A stretch of DNA of 54,880 bases, from contig PTEU01000001.1 of the NCBI GenBank assembly GCA_004359425.1, forward strand, positions 1,666,823 through 1,721,702. The letters are read 5' to 3'. Numbering within the stretch: position 1 is the first letter of the stretch; each line of letters starts with the position of its first letter. Below the pieces are notes generated by a model. That model searched no databases. It had not been told where the DNA came from and worked only from the letters and a program-made list of their open reading frames with translations. The DNA is from Ideonella sp. MAG2 (GTDB lineage: Bacteria > Pseudomonadota > Gammaproteobacteria > Burkholderiales > Burkholderiaceae_C). Positions 25,487 to 34,915 of this stretch are shown in pieces. The translations under genes were made by a program, and so were the position numbers.

Positions 25487-27505
25487 TCAGCGCAAACGGC
25501 TTTCAATGCCTGCAATCGCCCCAGGCACTTCTTCAGCGCGAAGCGGCTGGCTGATCCAGAAGCCTTGGATGTCATGGACGCCACAGGCCATCACGAAGCG
25601 CATCTCTGCCAAAGTCTCCACACCTTCAGCCACCAGGCGGTAGCCCAGGCGGGCCAGCGTGCTGCAAATCTCCCGGTAAAGCGCCTGCCCTCTGGGCTCG
25701 CTCGCGTCCGAGAGCAAGGAGCGGTCGATCTTGACGACATCCACCGCAGCGTTGTGGAACACCGACAGGTTGGAATACCCCATGCCAAAGTCATCCACCA
25801 AAATTTTGATACCTTTGCCTCGCAACTCTTCCAGATGGGCTTTGACCTTGACCAGGTCAGAGCTCAGGCTGCTCTCCAGCAGCTCCACCTCAATATTTCG
25901 ACCTCCCTCGCCTTGCAACTGGCTGGTGAGGAAGCCAAAGGCTTCGCGGCTCCCCAGAGAGGCGGCGGTGAGATTCACAGCCACCGGACACTCAAAGTCT
26001 TGCGCCCGCCACATGGATTGATCGCGGATGATTTGTTTCAGCACCCAAGAGTCAAACATGTCACCAAATCCCGCTCGGTCGAGAACGGGCAAAAACTGCG
26101 AAGGGCCAATCACGCTGCCGTCGGGCAGTTCTAGGCGCAGCAAGGCCTCCAGGCCCACAATCCGCCCGCTTTCGGCCCGCATCTTGGGCTGGTAATACAA
26201 ATGTAAGCTGCCCCGCGACACCAAACGCATGGCCTCCTGCGCCTCGGTGTGGGTGGCTTGCAGCGCACGCACGGAGTCGTTGTAACGGCCCTCTGCATGG
26301 GGCTCCTGCGAGGGCCCAACGCCCAGTTGCTCCGCAAGCTGGCGCGAGAACTCGGTCATGCTTTGCTTGGCGGCCATAGCGCGCACATAAGGCCGGTAGA
26401 TCATGATGGCCAGCCCCATCACCGCCACCTGAACGGCAATCAATGTCAGCGGGCTGGGGGACAGTACCCAGGCGTTCAAGCCAAAGGGCATCATCCAGGG
26501 CACCGGGCCGGCGATCTGTATCTCAACCCAACCGAGTTTCAGCGCAGCCAGGGCCACCAAACCACCGGCCAGAGGTGCCCCAACAAAGGGCACCAACAAA
26601 TTGCGCTGTCCCACCACGGGCAAACCAAACAGCAAGGGCTCGTTGATATTGAAGGCTGCAAAGGGCAACGCCCAGCGCAAGACCCGGCGGTCCCGCTCGT
26701 CCCGCAAGTACCACCACAAACACAGGGCCAGGGCCAAGGAGCAACCACTGCCGCCTGCATAGACCACGCCTGTCATCAGGTCCGCCACGTTGGTGCCCGG
26801 CGTAAGCTCCGTCGCCCAGACCACACCATCGGTCAACATGCCTCCGGCAATAGAACCATGAATGCCCAACCACCACAAGAGATTCACCAACACAGCCCCT
26901 AGCACTAACACCAACTCGGGTGGCAACTCTCGCAGCAAGCCCGCGAGCGGCGATTGAAGCTGGCCGGGCAGGAACACGATCAACGCGGCCAAGCTGGTAA
27001 AGCTCAGGCCAAACGGCAAGATATAGGCCATGGTTCGAGCCAAAGCGGGTGAGATCATCGCAAAGGCCCGGGTGTCCACCGCCGGTAAATGAGCCAGATA
27101 AAACCTCAACATCCACACGCCCACCATGGGCAGAAGGATGGCCCCCAGGGAAATCCAAGCCTGGTTAAGCCCGCCAACGCCTTGGGCCGAAACCCGTGCC
27201 GCCACCAGCAAAACTCCCAAGACCAGCACAGCGGCTACCAAGGGGTCAACGTCAAAGGCGCGAGCCAGATGAGTCGTGAGCGCCAAGCCCATGGCCAGCG
27301 GCCAGCCGAACTGAAGAAACTCGCCCATGGCGCGCAGCGTTGGCAGTGCATCCCAAGGCAGGCTCCATTGCGCCCAAGTGCACAGGTCGACCACGAAGCC
27401 GACGAATTGCATCAGGATGAACAAGGGCATTAGCGCCAAAAAGCTCTCCCTCAACGCCATGATCATGCGGTTGTGCGGCAGGGAGTCCAAGGGCTTGAAG
27501 GGCAT
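25487..27505 (-). CDS. EIIC-EAL fusion: PTS permease domain joined to c-di-GMP phosphodiesterase (copy B)
   Basis: 672 residues, colinear with copy A over the whole length and clearly a tandem duplicate that has diverged. The ATG at 27505 is chosen because MPFKPLDSLPHNRMIMALRESFLALMP aligns residue for residue with copy A; the open frame extends 60 codons upstream without similarity. EIIC marks WWLGIHG and FNINEPLLFGLPVV are kept, as are EAL marks EALLR, AVNLTAASL, ELLES, VDDFGMGYSN, VKIDRSLL and AEGVET. It is predicted to be an inner-membrane c-di-GMP phosphodiesterase. It is divergent from the VWA gene, with 188 bases between, and lies inside what otherwise looks like a plus-strand MoxR-VWA-tamAB series. 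Confidence 0.9.
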   Translation of the reverse strand: MPFKPLDSLPHNRMIMALRESFLALMPLFILMQFVGFVVDLCTWAQWSLPWDALPTLRAMGEFLQFGWPLAMGLALTTHLARAFDVDPLVAAVLVLGVLLVAARVSAQGVGGLNQAWISLGAILLPMVGVWMLRFYLAHLPAVDTRAFAMISPALARTMAYILPFGLSFTSLAALIVFLPGQLQSPLAGLLRELPPELVLVLGAVLVNLLWWLGIHGSIAGGMLTDGVVWATELTPGTNVADLMTGVVYAGGSGCSLALALCLWWYLRDERDRRVLRWALPFAAFNINEPLLFGLPVVGQRNLLVPFVGAPLAGGLVALAALKLGWVEIQIAGPVPWMMPFGLNAWVLSPSPLTLIAVQVAVMGLAIMIYRPYVRAMAAKQSMTEFSRQLAEQLGVGPSQEPHAEGRYNDSVRALQATHTEAQEAMRLVSRGSLHLYYQPKMRAESGRIVGLEALLRLELPDGSVIGPSQFLPVLDRAGFGDMFDSWVLKQIIRDQSMWRAQDFECPVAVNLTAASLGSREAFGFLTSQLQGEGGRNIEVELLESSLSSDLVKVKAHLEELRGKGIKILVDDFGMGYSNLSVFHNAAVDVVKIDRSLLSDASEPRGQALYREICSTLARLGYRLVAEGVETLAEMRFVMACGVHDIQGFWISQPLRAEEVPGAIAGIESRLR

Positions 27506-27693
27506 GCTCAACAGTGGTGAATTCGGTCGCGAGGCAATGAACTGGTCACAATTCACGCTTTTACCCTCTGCACTCCCTCGCAAACAACCCCTCCTATGTC
27601 GGATCGACACTTGGGGGTTGAGATCAAGGAGGCAAAGGCTTGTGGCACCATTGACCCCGCCCCTTTTAGATCCGGCGGGCTCCACACTCCACC

Positions 27694-28863
27694 ATGCTTA
27701 TCGACTTTTTCTACACCCTGCGCGCGGCTCGCCTGCCCGTGTCGGTCAAAGAATTTTTGACCCTGCTGGACGCTCTGCGCCACGGCGTGATTGGCCCGTC
27801 GGTTGATGATTTTTATCACCTCGCCCGCCTGACCTTGGTGAAGGACGAAGCGCTGTTTGACAAGTTCGATCGCGCCTTTGCTGCCTACTTCAAGGGCGTG
27901 GAGTTGCTGACCGATTTCGGCCAGGAAGTTCCGCTGGATTGGCTGCAAAAGGTGTTGGAAAAAGAACTCAGCCCAGAAGAGAAGGCCGCCATCGAAAAAA
28001 TGGGCTGGGACGAGCTGATGGAGACCCTCAAAAAGCGCCTGGAAGAACAAAAGAAGCGGCACGAGGGCGGCAACCGTTGGATAGGCACGGGCGGCACCAG
28101 CCCCTTTGGCAACGGTGGCTACAACCCGCAGGGCATTCGCATTGGCGGCCAGGGCCGCAACAAGAGCGCGGTGAAGGTATGGGAGCAGCGCGCTTACCGG
28201 GATTACGACGACTCGTTGGAGCTGGGCACCCGCAACATCAAGGTGGCCTTGCGCCGCCTGCGCCGCTTTGCCCGCGAGGGCTCAGAGCTGGAGTTGGACC
28301 TGGACGACACCATCCACAGCACGGCAGCCAATGCCGGGTTGTTGGACATCAAGATGATTCCTGAGCGGCATAACAAGGTCAAAGTGTTGTTAGTCATGGA
28401 TGTGGGCGGCACCATGGACGAGCACATCCACCGCGTGGAAGAGCTGTTTTCAGCCGCCAAAACCGAGTTCAAGCACCTGGAGTTCTATTACTTCCACAAC
28501 TGCCCCTATGACTTTATGTGGAAGAACAACAAGCGCCGCTACAGCGAAAAGATGCCCACCTGGGACATCATCCGCAAGTACAACAAAGACTGGCGGCTGA
28601 TCTTTGTGGGCGACGCCACCATGAGCCCCTATGAGATTTTGCAACCCGGCGGCAGCGTGGAGTACAACAACGAAGAGCCGGGCGCGGAATGGATTCAGCG
28701 CCTGACCAACGCCTTCCCCAAATACGCCTGGATCAACCCTGAACCACAGGGGGTTTGGGATTACCGTCAAAGCATAGCGCTCGTGCAACAGCTTACCCAC
28801 CACCGTATGTTTCCGCTCACCCTGGCTGGGCTGGAAGGCGCGATGCGCTTATTGAGCAAATGA
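27694..28863 (+). CDS. CoxE-type VWA domain protein, MoxR partner
   Basis: 389 residues. The N-terminal half is helical (MLIDFFYTLRAARLPVSVKEFLTLLDAL) and includes a Gly/Asn-rich linker (about 125-155). The VWA domain follows from about 225, with a MIDAS motif DVGGTMDEH and the later Asp in IFVGDATMSPYE. CoxE-type VWA proteins work with MoxR ATPases in assembling or activating other proteins; the particular client is unknown. The likely ATPase is the MoxR gene at 20325. The stop TGA overlaps the tamA start (ATGA), so the two are translationally coupled. Confidence 0.9.
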   Translation: MLIDFFYTLRAARLPVSVKEFLTLLDALRHGVIGPSVDDFYHLARLTLVKDEALFDKFDRAFAAYFKGVELLTDFGQEVPLDWLQKVLEKELSPEEKAAIEKMGWDELMETLKKRLEEQKKRHEGGNRWIGTGGTSPFGNGGYNPQGIRIGGQGRNKSAVKVWEQRAYRDYDDSLELGTRNIKVALRRLRRFAREGSELELDLDDTIHSTAANAGLLDIKMIPERHNKVKVLLVMDVGGTMDEHIHRVEELFSAAKTEFKHLEFYYFHNCPYDFMWKNNKRRYSEKMPTWDIIRKYNKDWRLIFVGDATMSPYEILQPGGSVEYNNEEPGAEWIQRLTNAFPKYAWINPEPQGVWDYRQSIALVQQLTHHRMFPLTLAGLEGAMRLLSK

Positions 28864-30716
28864 GGCTCTGGCATGTCCTGACGGCCCTGCTGCTGGCTGG
28901 GGGGATGAGTGGCTGCGCCACACGGGGCGAGCAGGCCAAGGCCGCGCCCGAGGTGGCTGTAGGCCAGGCGGCACCGGAGACCCGAGCCGCCCAACAACCC
29001 CAGTTAGAAATAGAAGCTGACGCCACACTCAAAGCCGTGCTCCAGCGTTCCCTAGCATTGGCTCGGGCGGTGGCATCACCCGATGCGGGCAGCATCAGCG
29101 AGCTGGAGTGGGCCCGTTTGATGGCCGTAACCCCCCAGCAAGCCCAGCAAGCCCTGCAAACCGAAGGCCTGTTTGAAGCGCAGGTGCGGGTGGAGCGCGT
29201 CTCTGAGCAACCGTTGCGCCTGAAGCTGGTCGTCACACCGGGCGAGCCAGTGCGTGTCGGTCGTCTGACCTTGGAAATACAAGGTGAACTGGCGGATTTG
29301 GTCGATGCCAATGAACCCGCCGCTCAAGCGCTCAAGGCCAAAGTGCTGGCTCAGTGGCCGCTCCAGCCAGGCAGCCCCTTGCGCATGGACGACTGGGCCT
29401 CGGCCAAGAATGCCGTACTCGCCCTCTTGCGTGCCCAGGGCTACGCCAGCGCAAACTGGTCTGGCACGGGGGCGCAGATTAATCCCAGCCAAAAGAGTGC
29501 TCGCCTGTTTTTGGTGGCCGACAGCGGCCCGCTCTATCGCGCTGGTGGCATCGATGTCGAGGGCCTCAACTTCCATCAACTCGAGCGCGTACAAGCCCTG
29601 GCAGACTTGCCGACCGGCAGCACCTTGACCGAGGCGGCACTGCTGGACTACCAATCCCGCCTCACCAAAACCGGGCTGTTTGACCAAGCCACCGTCACTC
29701 TCGACCCAGATCCCACCGAAGCCGGTCAGGCACGCGTCAAAGTGGTGGTGAAAGAAGCGCCTATCCACACCACCACCCTCTCCCTGGGCTACAGCGCCAA
29801 CAATGGGCCGCGCGTTGGGGCCGAGCACCTGGTGCGCCGCCTTCTGGACAGACCATTGCAGATGCGCAACAAGCTGGAGTGGGCGCGCGACCTGCAACGC
29901 TGGAATGGAGAACTCTCCACCCATCTCAACGGCCGATTTGAGCGCGACCTGGTGGGGGCCACCCTCGCCCGCGAGTCCGTCGACGGCATTACAGAAACCT
30001 CGCAGCGCCTTCGTGTCGGCCGCTCTCATGAACGCACCGAGTTTGAACGCTTGTTGTTTGCCGAAGTGGAGCGCTCCAAGGTTTGCGCAGATACCGACGG
30101 CACCTGCCTGACGGCCCAAGCGGCCTCCTTGAACGCCCATTTCACTTGGCGACAACTCGACAGCATTTTGCTGCCCACTCAAGGCTACTCTTTCCAGTTT
30201 CAAGCAGGCCTGGGCTGGAGCGTGGATCGCTTTGATGCCGCCCGCACGCAGGGCATTTTTGGTCGCCTCTACGCCCGCGCCGTGGGCTACTGGCCCCTGG
30301 GCGGGCTCTGGACCTCCCAGGCCCGGCTGGAGTTGGGGGCAACAGATTCGGCCAACGATGTGAACGTGCCACTGAGCCAACTCTTCTGGGCCGGTGGGGA
30401 CGACTCTGTGCGAGGCTATCCCTACCGGGGTTTGGGGGGCAGCTATCTAGGCCCCTTAGAGATTGGCTCTTCGCTGCTGGCCACCACCAGCTTGGAAGTG
30501 GCCCATCCGTTCACCGCCAAAATGCCCTCGGTGCAGTGGGCCGCTTTTGTCGACGCGGGGCGTGCCGCCGACCGCGTCAGCGACTTGAAACCCGCCTGGG
30601 GGGCAGGCGTAGGCCTGCGCTGGCGCAGCCCCGTCGGCCCCTTGAAGGTCGATTGGGCCTGGGGCGAGGAATTGCGCCGCGGCCGCTTACACCTGAGCCT
30701 GGGGGTCAGCTTTTGA
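28860..30716 (+). CDS. tamA: TamA, outer-membrane translocation and assembly module
   Basis: 618 residues, BamA/Omp85 family. The N-terminus (MRLWHVLTALLLAGGMSGCATRGEQ) is a signal sequence with a cysteine that could be lipidated. POTRA domains follow (about 95-300), then a 16-strand beta-barrel (about 305-618) with the Omp85 signature GGDDSVRGYPYRGLGG and GLRWRSPVGPLKVDWAWG, ending in aromatic F as in barrel proteins. With TamB it helps insert autotransporters and other proteins or lipids into the outer membrane. The start overlaps the VWA stop, and its stop overlaps the tamB start. Confidence 0.93.
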   Translation: MRLWHVLTALLLAGGMSGCATRGEQAKAAPEVAVGQAAPETRAAQQPQLEIEADATLKAVLQRSLALARAVASPDAGSISELEWARLMAVTPQQAQQALQTEGLFEAQVRVERVSEQPLRLKLVVTPGEPVRVGRLTLEIQGELADLVDANEPAAQALKAKVLAQWPLQPGSPLRMDDWASAKNAVLALLRAQGYASANWSGTGAQINPSQKSARLFLVADSGPLYRAGGIDVEGLNFHQLERVQALADLPTGSTLTEAALLDYQSRLTKTGLFDQATVTLDPDPTEAGQARVKVVVKEAPIHTTTLSLGYSANNGPRVGAEHLVRRLLDRPLQMRNKLEWARDLQRWNGELSTHLNGRFERDLVGATLARESVDGITETSQRLRVGRSHERTEFERLLFAEVERSKVCADTDGTCLTAQAASLNAHFTWRQLDSILLPTQGYSFQFQAGLGWSVDRFDAARTQGIFGRLYARAVGYWPLGGLWTSQARLELGATDSANDVNVPLSQLFWAGGDDSVRGYPYRGLGGSYLGPLEIGSSLLATTSLEVAHPFTAKMPSVQWAAFVDAGRAADRVSDLKPAWGAGVGLRWRSPVGPLKVDWAWGEELRRGRLHLSLGVSF

Positions 30717-33700
30717 GCCCCGCGCCTGAGCCCTCGCCGAGCGGCAGCCAAGCTGCAGCGCCTGCCCGGCCACCATCGCCCTGGCGCTGGGTGCGCCGGG
30801 GTAGCGCTGCGGTCGTGGCCTTGGCGCTGGCCGGGCCCTGGGTGTTGTGGCACAGCGAGTCCGCCACCGCCTGGGCCTTGGGCCACGTACCGGGGCTGGA
30901 GGTTCAAGGCTGGCAAGGCAGCTTGGGCGCTGGGGCCGTTCATGCGCAGAGCCTGCGGTGGGTCTCCGATGCAGGCACCCTCAGCCTCGGTGGGCTTCAG
31001 GCCAGCGGCATGGACTGGTCATTCCAGGCTGGGCCAGGCCCCAAGCTCACACTCACGCTGCCCCGGCTGCACATCGGGCAGCTCCAATGGCGAAGCAGCC
31101 TGGCCTCACACAAAAGCGCGCCCCCGCCCACTGACCTGCGCCTGCCTTTGGGCTTGGCCATCCACCAATTGCAGGTGGACCGTCTACAGGTCGACGACCT
31201 GCCGCCGATGCACGAACTGCAAGCCAAGGTGCAACTCAGCGCCGAGGCAGGCCAGCGCCACCAGCTTGACCAAGTGCGCCTACGCACCGACCGCTTCAGC
31301 GCCCAAGCCTCCGTCTCCGTGGGGACGCAAAGCCCACTGCCCTTGCGGGCCGAGCTGGCCCTGCGCAGCGCAGCCGGGCAAAAGCCTTGGCAAGCGCAAG
31401 CCCAGGCCAGCGGGACGCTGACCCAATGGGACACCCAGTTCGCCCTGCAAGGGCAAAAGCCTGAGTCTCACTCAGCCGACAAACCCGCCGCCCCATTACC
31501 GAGCTTGCAGGCGCAAGTTCAGGTCAGCCCCTTCAAGCCTTGGCCGTTGGGTGATGTGACGCTGCGCACCCAGGCGCTGGACCTAGCAGCGCTGGTGTCT
31601 AACGCGCCCCGCACCCGGCTCAGCGGCGAGGTGTTGCTGCGCACCGCAGGCCTGGAGCAGGCCGCCCAAGCCCAGCTCAACCTGAGCAATGCCGAGGCGG
31701 GCCGTTGGGACCAAGGCCTGCTGCCGGTGCGACGCCTACAAGCCCGCCTGAGCGGCACGCCTTCGCCCCTGAGCCGCTTAAGCGGCAACGATCTCTTGCT
31801 GGAGTTGGGTGATGAACGCAGCGCTGGCGGCCAGGTGCAAGGCCGCGCAGAGTGGCAGGCCGCCAGCACAGCCCAGGGCCCAAGCCAGCTCCAATTGGCG
31901 CTCACACTGCAGAACGTGACGCCTCAAGCCCTGGATGCACGCGCGCCCGGCATGGTGCTCAACGGGCCGCTGAACCTCTCGCTCAAAACCCCCGCAGAGG
32001 CCCGTCAACCCAGCCACTGGACGCTGGACAGCCGTTTGCAAGGCCAGCTCTTGGCCCATGCCTTGGGCCAAGCGGACAGTGCTCAGCCAGTCTCTCTGTC
32101 TGTGCAGGCCGAAGGCCAGGGGCAGGAAGTCACGGTACAGCAAGCCACCTTGCAGGCAGGCGAAGCCACGGCCACCCTGAAGGCCAGTGCCTCTCAACAG
32201 GCCGACCAAGTGCGTTGGCAAGCCGAAGGCCGCTTACAGGCCTTTGACCCCGCCGTGTGGTGGCCCGGTTCGCCTGATAGCGCTTGGCGGCGCGGCCCTC
32301 ACCGCCTGCAAGCAAGCTTCAGCACCAGTGGCCAAGCCAGCCCAGAGGCCTTCAGCCAGCCGCAAGCCCTGCTGCGTACCCCTGCCATGCGCTGGGCGCT
32401 AACGCTGGAGCCGAGCACCTTGGCCGGTGTGGCCCTTGAAGGGCAAGCCAGCCTGACACCCGCCACCGGAACGCCGGGCCACCTGTTGCAGTGGCAGCTC
32501 AACGCCGGGCCTAACAGTGCCAGCGGCCGCTGGGACACCGGCCCGGATGGCCGTGCGCAAGGCGTTCTGAAGTGGCCAAACCTGGCCGCCCTGGCTCCCT
32601 TGTTCAAACTCTCGCCCGCTGCCGCCCCTTGGGCCCCGAGCGAAGGCGAGGCGGAGCTTACGCTGGACGCACAAGCGCAGGGCGGCCAGTGGACTTGGCG
32701 TGTCGACTCTCGCCTCAAGGCGCTGCGCAGCCCAGGGCTGAACCTGGGCTCGGCCCAGCTCAGCGGCCATGGGCGGGGCACCGGCCCCGCCGAGCTGCGC
32801 CTGACCGCAGAGGCGCTTCACCACCCGTCCTGGCAGATTGATCGCATCGAAACCGCATTGAGTGGCGACCTCTCGCAACACCGCCTGTCGGTGCAGGTCA
32901 ACAGCCCTGCCCGCCCACCCGCCTGGTTTGAGCAAATCTTGGGTGCCAAAACGGGCGGTGGCAGTCAGTTGTCTGCGCAACTGCAGGGCCAATGGCAAGC
33001 CAGCGCGGGCAGCAAGGCCAACCCTGCCCCTAGCTTGGCCGGGCGTTGGCAGGGGCAGGTGCTAAGCCTGCAGGGCCGCAGCAGCGATGCCGCCAGCCAA
33101 GCCTGGCTCAGCGCCGAGAACCTGGGCCTCAGCCTTGACCTGAGCGCCACAGGCCAGTTGCAAGCCGCAGACATCCAACCTGGCCGCTTGGCCTTGCCCG
33201 GCACCGCCATACGCTGGGACCACAACCAATGGCGCTGGACAGAGCAGGGCCAGGCCCGTGGCCACTTGAACGCCCAGATCGAGCCGTTTGCTGTGGCCCC
33301 GCTGCTGGACCGGGCGCAGCCCGAGCTGGGCTGGCAAGGCGACTTGATTTTGGGCGCTGAGATCAACATTCGCCGCGAGCAACAGGTCGATGCCGACATT
33401 GTTTTTGAACGTCGTAACGGCGACTTGAGTGTGGCCTCTGATGGCCCCGCTGGCACGCCACGCCAGCAAGCCTTGGGCCTGACCGACCTGCGCCTAGGGC
33501 TGGCCGTGCACAACGGCGTCTGGCATTTCACCCAGGGGCTGGCCGGGAAAACGCTGGGCGAGATGGCCGGCGTGGCGTCGGTGCGCACCCGGCCCGACTT
33601 GGCGTGGCCACCGGCCGATGCACCGCTGGATGGCGTGTGGCAAATGCGGGTCGCCGAATTGGGCGCATGGGGCACCTGGGTTCCGCCGGGTTGGCGCTTG

Positions 33701-34915
33701 GGCGGTGAGCTGCGCAGCTCAGCCAGCCTGGGCGGCCGCTTTGGAGCCCCCGAAGTCACCGGCCAAATCAGTGGCCAAGGGCTGACGCTGCGCAATGTCT
33801 TGGAAGGCGTCCACCTGCAAGAGGGCGATGTCGACATTCGCCTACAAGGCGCAAGCGCCCGCATCGAGCGCTTCAGCTTCAAAGGCGGCGCGGGCACCCT
33901 CAAGGTCGGTGGCAGCGCCAGCCTGGGTGCCGACCCAAAGGCGCAACTCACCCTGGGTTTGGAACAGTTTCAGGCCTTGGGTCGTGTCGACCGCCGTTTG
34001 GTGGCCAGCGGCCAAGCCCAGGTAGAGCTGGATAGAGATGCCGCCAAAGTCACTGGCGAGCTGCGGGTGGACGAAGGGCTTGTTGACCTGAGTCAGGCCA
34101 CTGCCGCGCAGTTGCCCGACGATGTCACCGTGCTCAACGCCCCCGGCCCCGAACCCGCGCGCAACAGCGCGCCCCAGACCCGGCGCAAGGTCAACCTCAC
34201 CCTGAAGCTGGAGATGGGCGAGAAGCTGCGCCTCAAAGGCCGAGGGATAGACACCTTGCTACGCGGCGACCTGAAGCTGGTGACCTCGGCCGCAGGCGTG
34301 CTCTCGGTGGCCGGGGCGGTGCGGGCCGAGCAGGGGACATACGCAGCCTATGGGCAAAAGCTCACCATCGAGCGCGGCGTGCTGCGCTTTGTCGGGCCTA
34401 TCGATGACCCCCGGCTCGATGTGTTTGCGGTGCGTCCCAACATCGACGTGGTAGTGGGCGTGGCCGTGACGGGCACGGCACTCAACCCCCGCATCCGCCT
34501 GGCCAGCGAGCCCGACATGCCCGAGACCACCAAACTCAGTTGGCTGGTGCTGGGCCGCGAGCCCGATGGCCTGGGTGAGGCCGACACCGCCTTGCTGCAA
34601 CGCGCCGCCATTGCGCTACTGGCCGGTGAAGGCGAAGCGCCCACCGACGCCATGCTGGGAGCCCTCGGCTTGACCGACTTCTCGGTACGGCAAACCGGTG
34701 CCGGTGAGGCCCGCGACACCGTGGTAGCCCTGGGTAAACAACTCAGCCAGCGCTGGTGGGTGGGTTACCAACGCAGCATCAACACCACCACCGGCACCTG
34801 GCAGCTCATCTACCGCGCTGCTCAGCGCTTCACCCTGCGCGCTCAGTCGGGCGAAGACCATGCGCTGGACCTCATTTGGACCTGGCGCTGGAACCCAACA
34901 TCGGCCAAAAAGTGA
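30713..34915 (+). CDS. tamB: TamB, inner-membrane-anchored translocation and assembly protein
   Basis: 1400 residues from a TTG at 30713 that overlaps the tamA stop (TTGA). A hydrophobic anchor near the N-terminus (VVALALAGPWVLW) is followed by a very long beta-rich, repetitive periplasmic body. The conserved DUF490 C-terminus (about 1060-1400) includes LRLKGRGIDTLLRGDLKL, VRAEQGTYAAYGQKLTIERGVLRFVGPIDDPRLDVFAVR and LSWLVLGREPDGLGEADTALLQRAA. TamB spans the periplasm and partners TamA, and such AsmA-like proteins are also linked to phospholipid transport. TTG rather than ATG is inferred from coupling, since no ATG lies in frame near the tamA stop. Confidence 0.9.
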   Translation: MSPAPEPSPSGSQAAAPARPPSPWRWVRRGSAAVVALALAGPWVLWHSESATAWALGHVPGLEVQGWQGSLGAGAVHAQSLRWVSDAGTLSLGGLQASGMDWSFQAGPGPKLTLTLPRLHIGQLQWRSSLASHKSAPPPTDLRLPLGLAIHQLQVDRLQVDDLPPMHELQAKVQLSAEAGQRHQLDQVRLRTDRFSAQASVSVGTQSPLPLRAELALRSAAGQKPWQAQAQASGTLTQWDTQFALQGQKPESHSADKPAAPLPSLQAQVQVSPFKPWPLGDVTLRTQALDLAALVSNAPRTRLSGEVLLRTAGLEQAAQAQLNLSNAEAGRWDQGLLPVRRLQARLSGTPSPLSRLSGNDLLLELGDERSAGGQVQGRAEWQAASTAQGPSQLQLALTLQNVTPQALDARAPGMVLNGPLNLSLKTPAEARQPSHWTLDSRLQGQLLAHALGQADSAQPVSLSVQAEGQGQEVTVQQATLQAGEATATLKASASQQADQVRWQAEGRLQAFDPAVWWPGSPDSAWRRGPHRLQASFSTSGQASPEAFSQPQALLRTPAMRWALTLEPSTLAGVALEGQASLTPATGTPGHLLQWQLNAGPNSASGRWDTGPDGRAQGVLKWPNLAALAPLFKLSPAAAPWAPSEGEAELTLDAQAQGGQWTWRVDSRLKALRSPGLNLGSAQLSGHGRGTGPAELRLTAEALHHPSWQIDRIETALSGDLSQHRLSVQVNSPARPPAWFEQILGAKTGGGSQLSAQLQGQWQASAGSKANPAPSLAGRWQGQVLSLQGRSSDAASQAWLSAENLGLSLDLSATGQLQAADIQPGRLALPGTAIRWDHNQWRWTEQGQARGHLNAQIEPFAVAPLLDRAQPELGWQGDLILGAEINIRREQQVDADIVFERRNGDLSVASDGPAGTPRQQALGLTDLRLGLAVHNGVWHFTQGLAGKTLGEMAGVASVRTRPDLAWPPADAPLDGVWQMRVAELGAWGTWVPPGWRLGGELRSSASLGGRFGAPEVTGQISGQGLTLRNVLEGVHLQEGDVDIRLQGASARIERFSFKGGAGTLKVGGSASLGADPKAQLTLGLEQFQALGRVDRRLVASGQAQVELDRDAAKVTGELRVDEGLVDLSQATAAQLPDDVTVLNAPGPEPARNSAPQTRRKVNLTLKLEMGEKLRLKGRGIDTLLRGDLKLVTSAAGVLSVAGAVRAEQGTYAAYGQKLTIERGVLRFVGPIDDPRLDVFAVRPNIDVVVGVAVTGTALNPRIRLASEPDMPETTKLSWLVLGREPDGLGEADTALLQRAAIALLAGEGEAPTDAMLGALGLTDFSVRQTGAGEARDTVVALGKQLSQRWWVGYQRSINTTTGTWQLIYRAAQRFTLRAQSGEDHALDLIWTWRWNPTSAKK

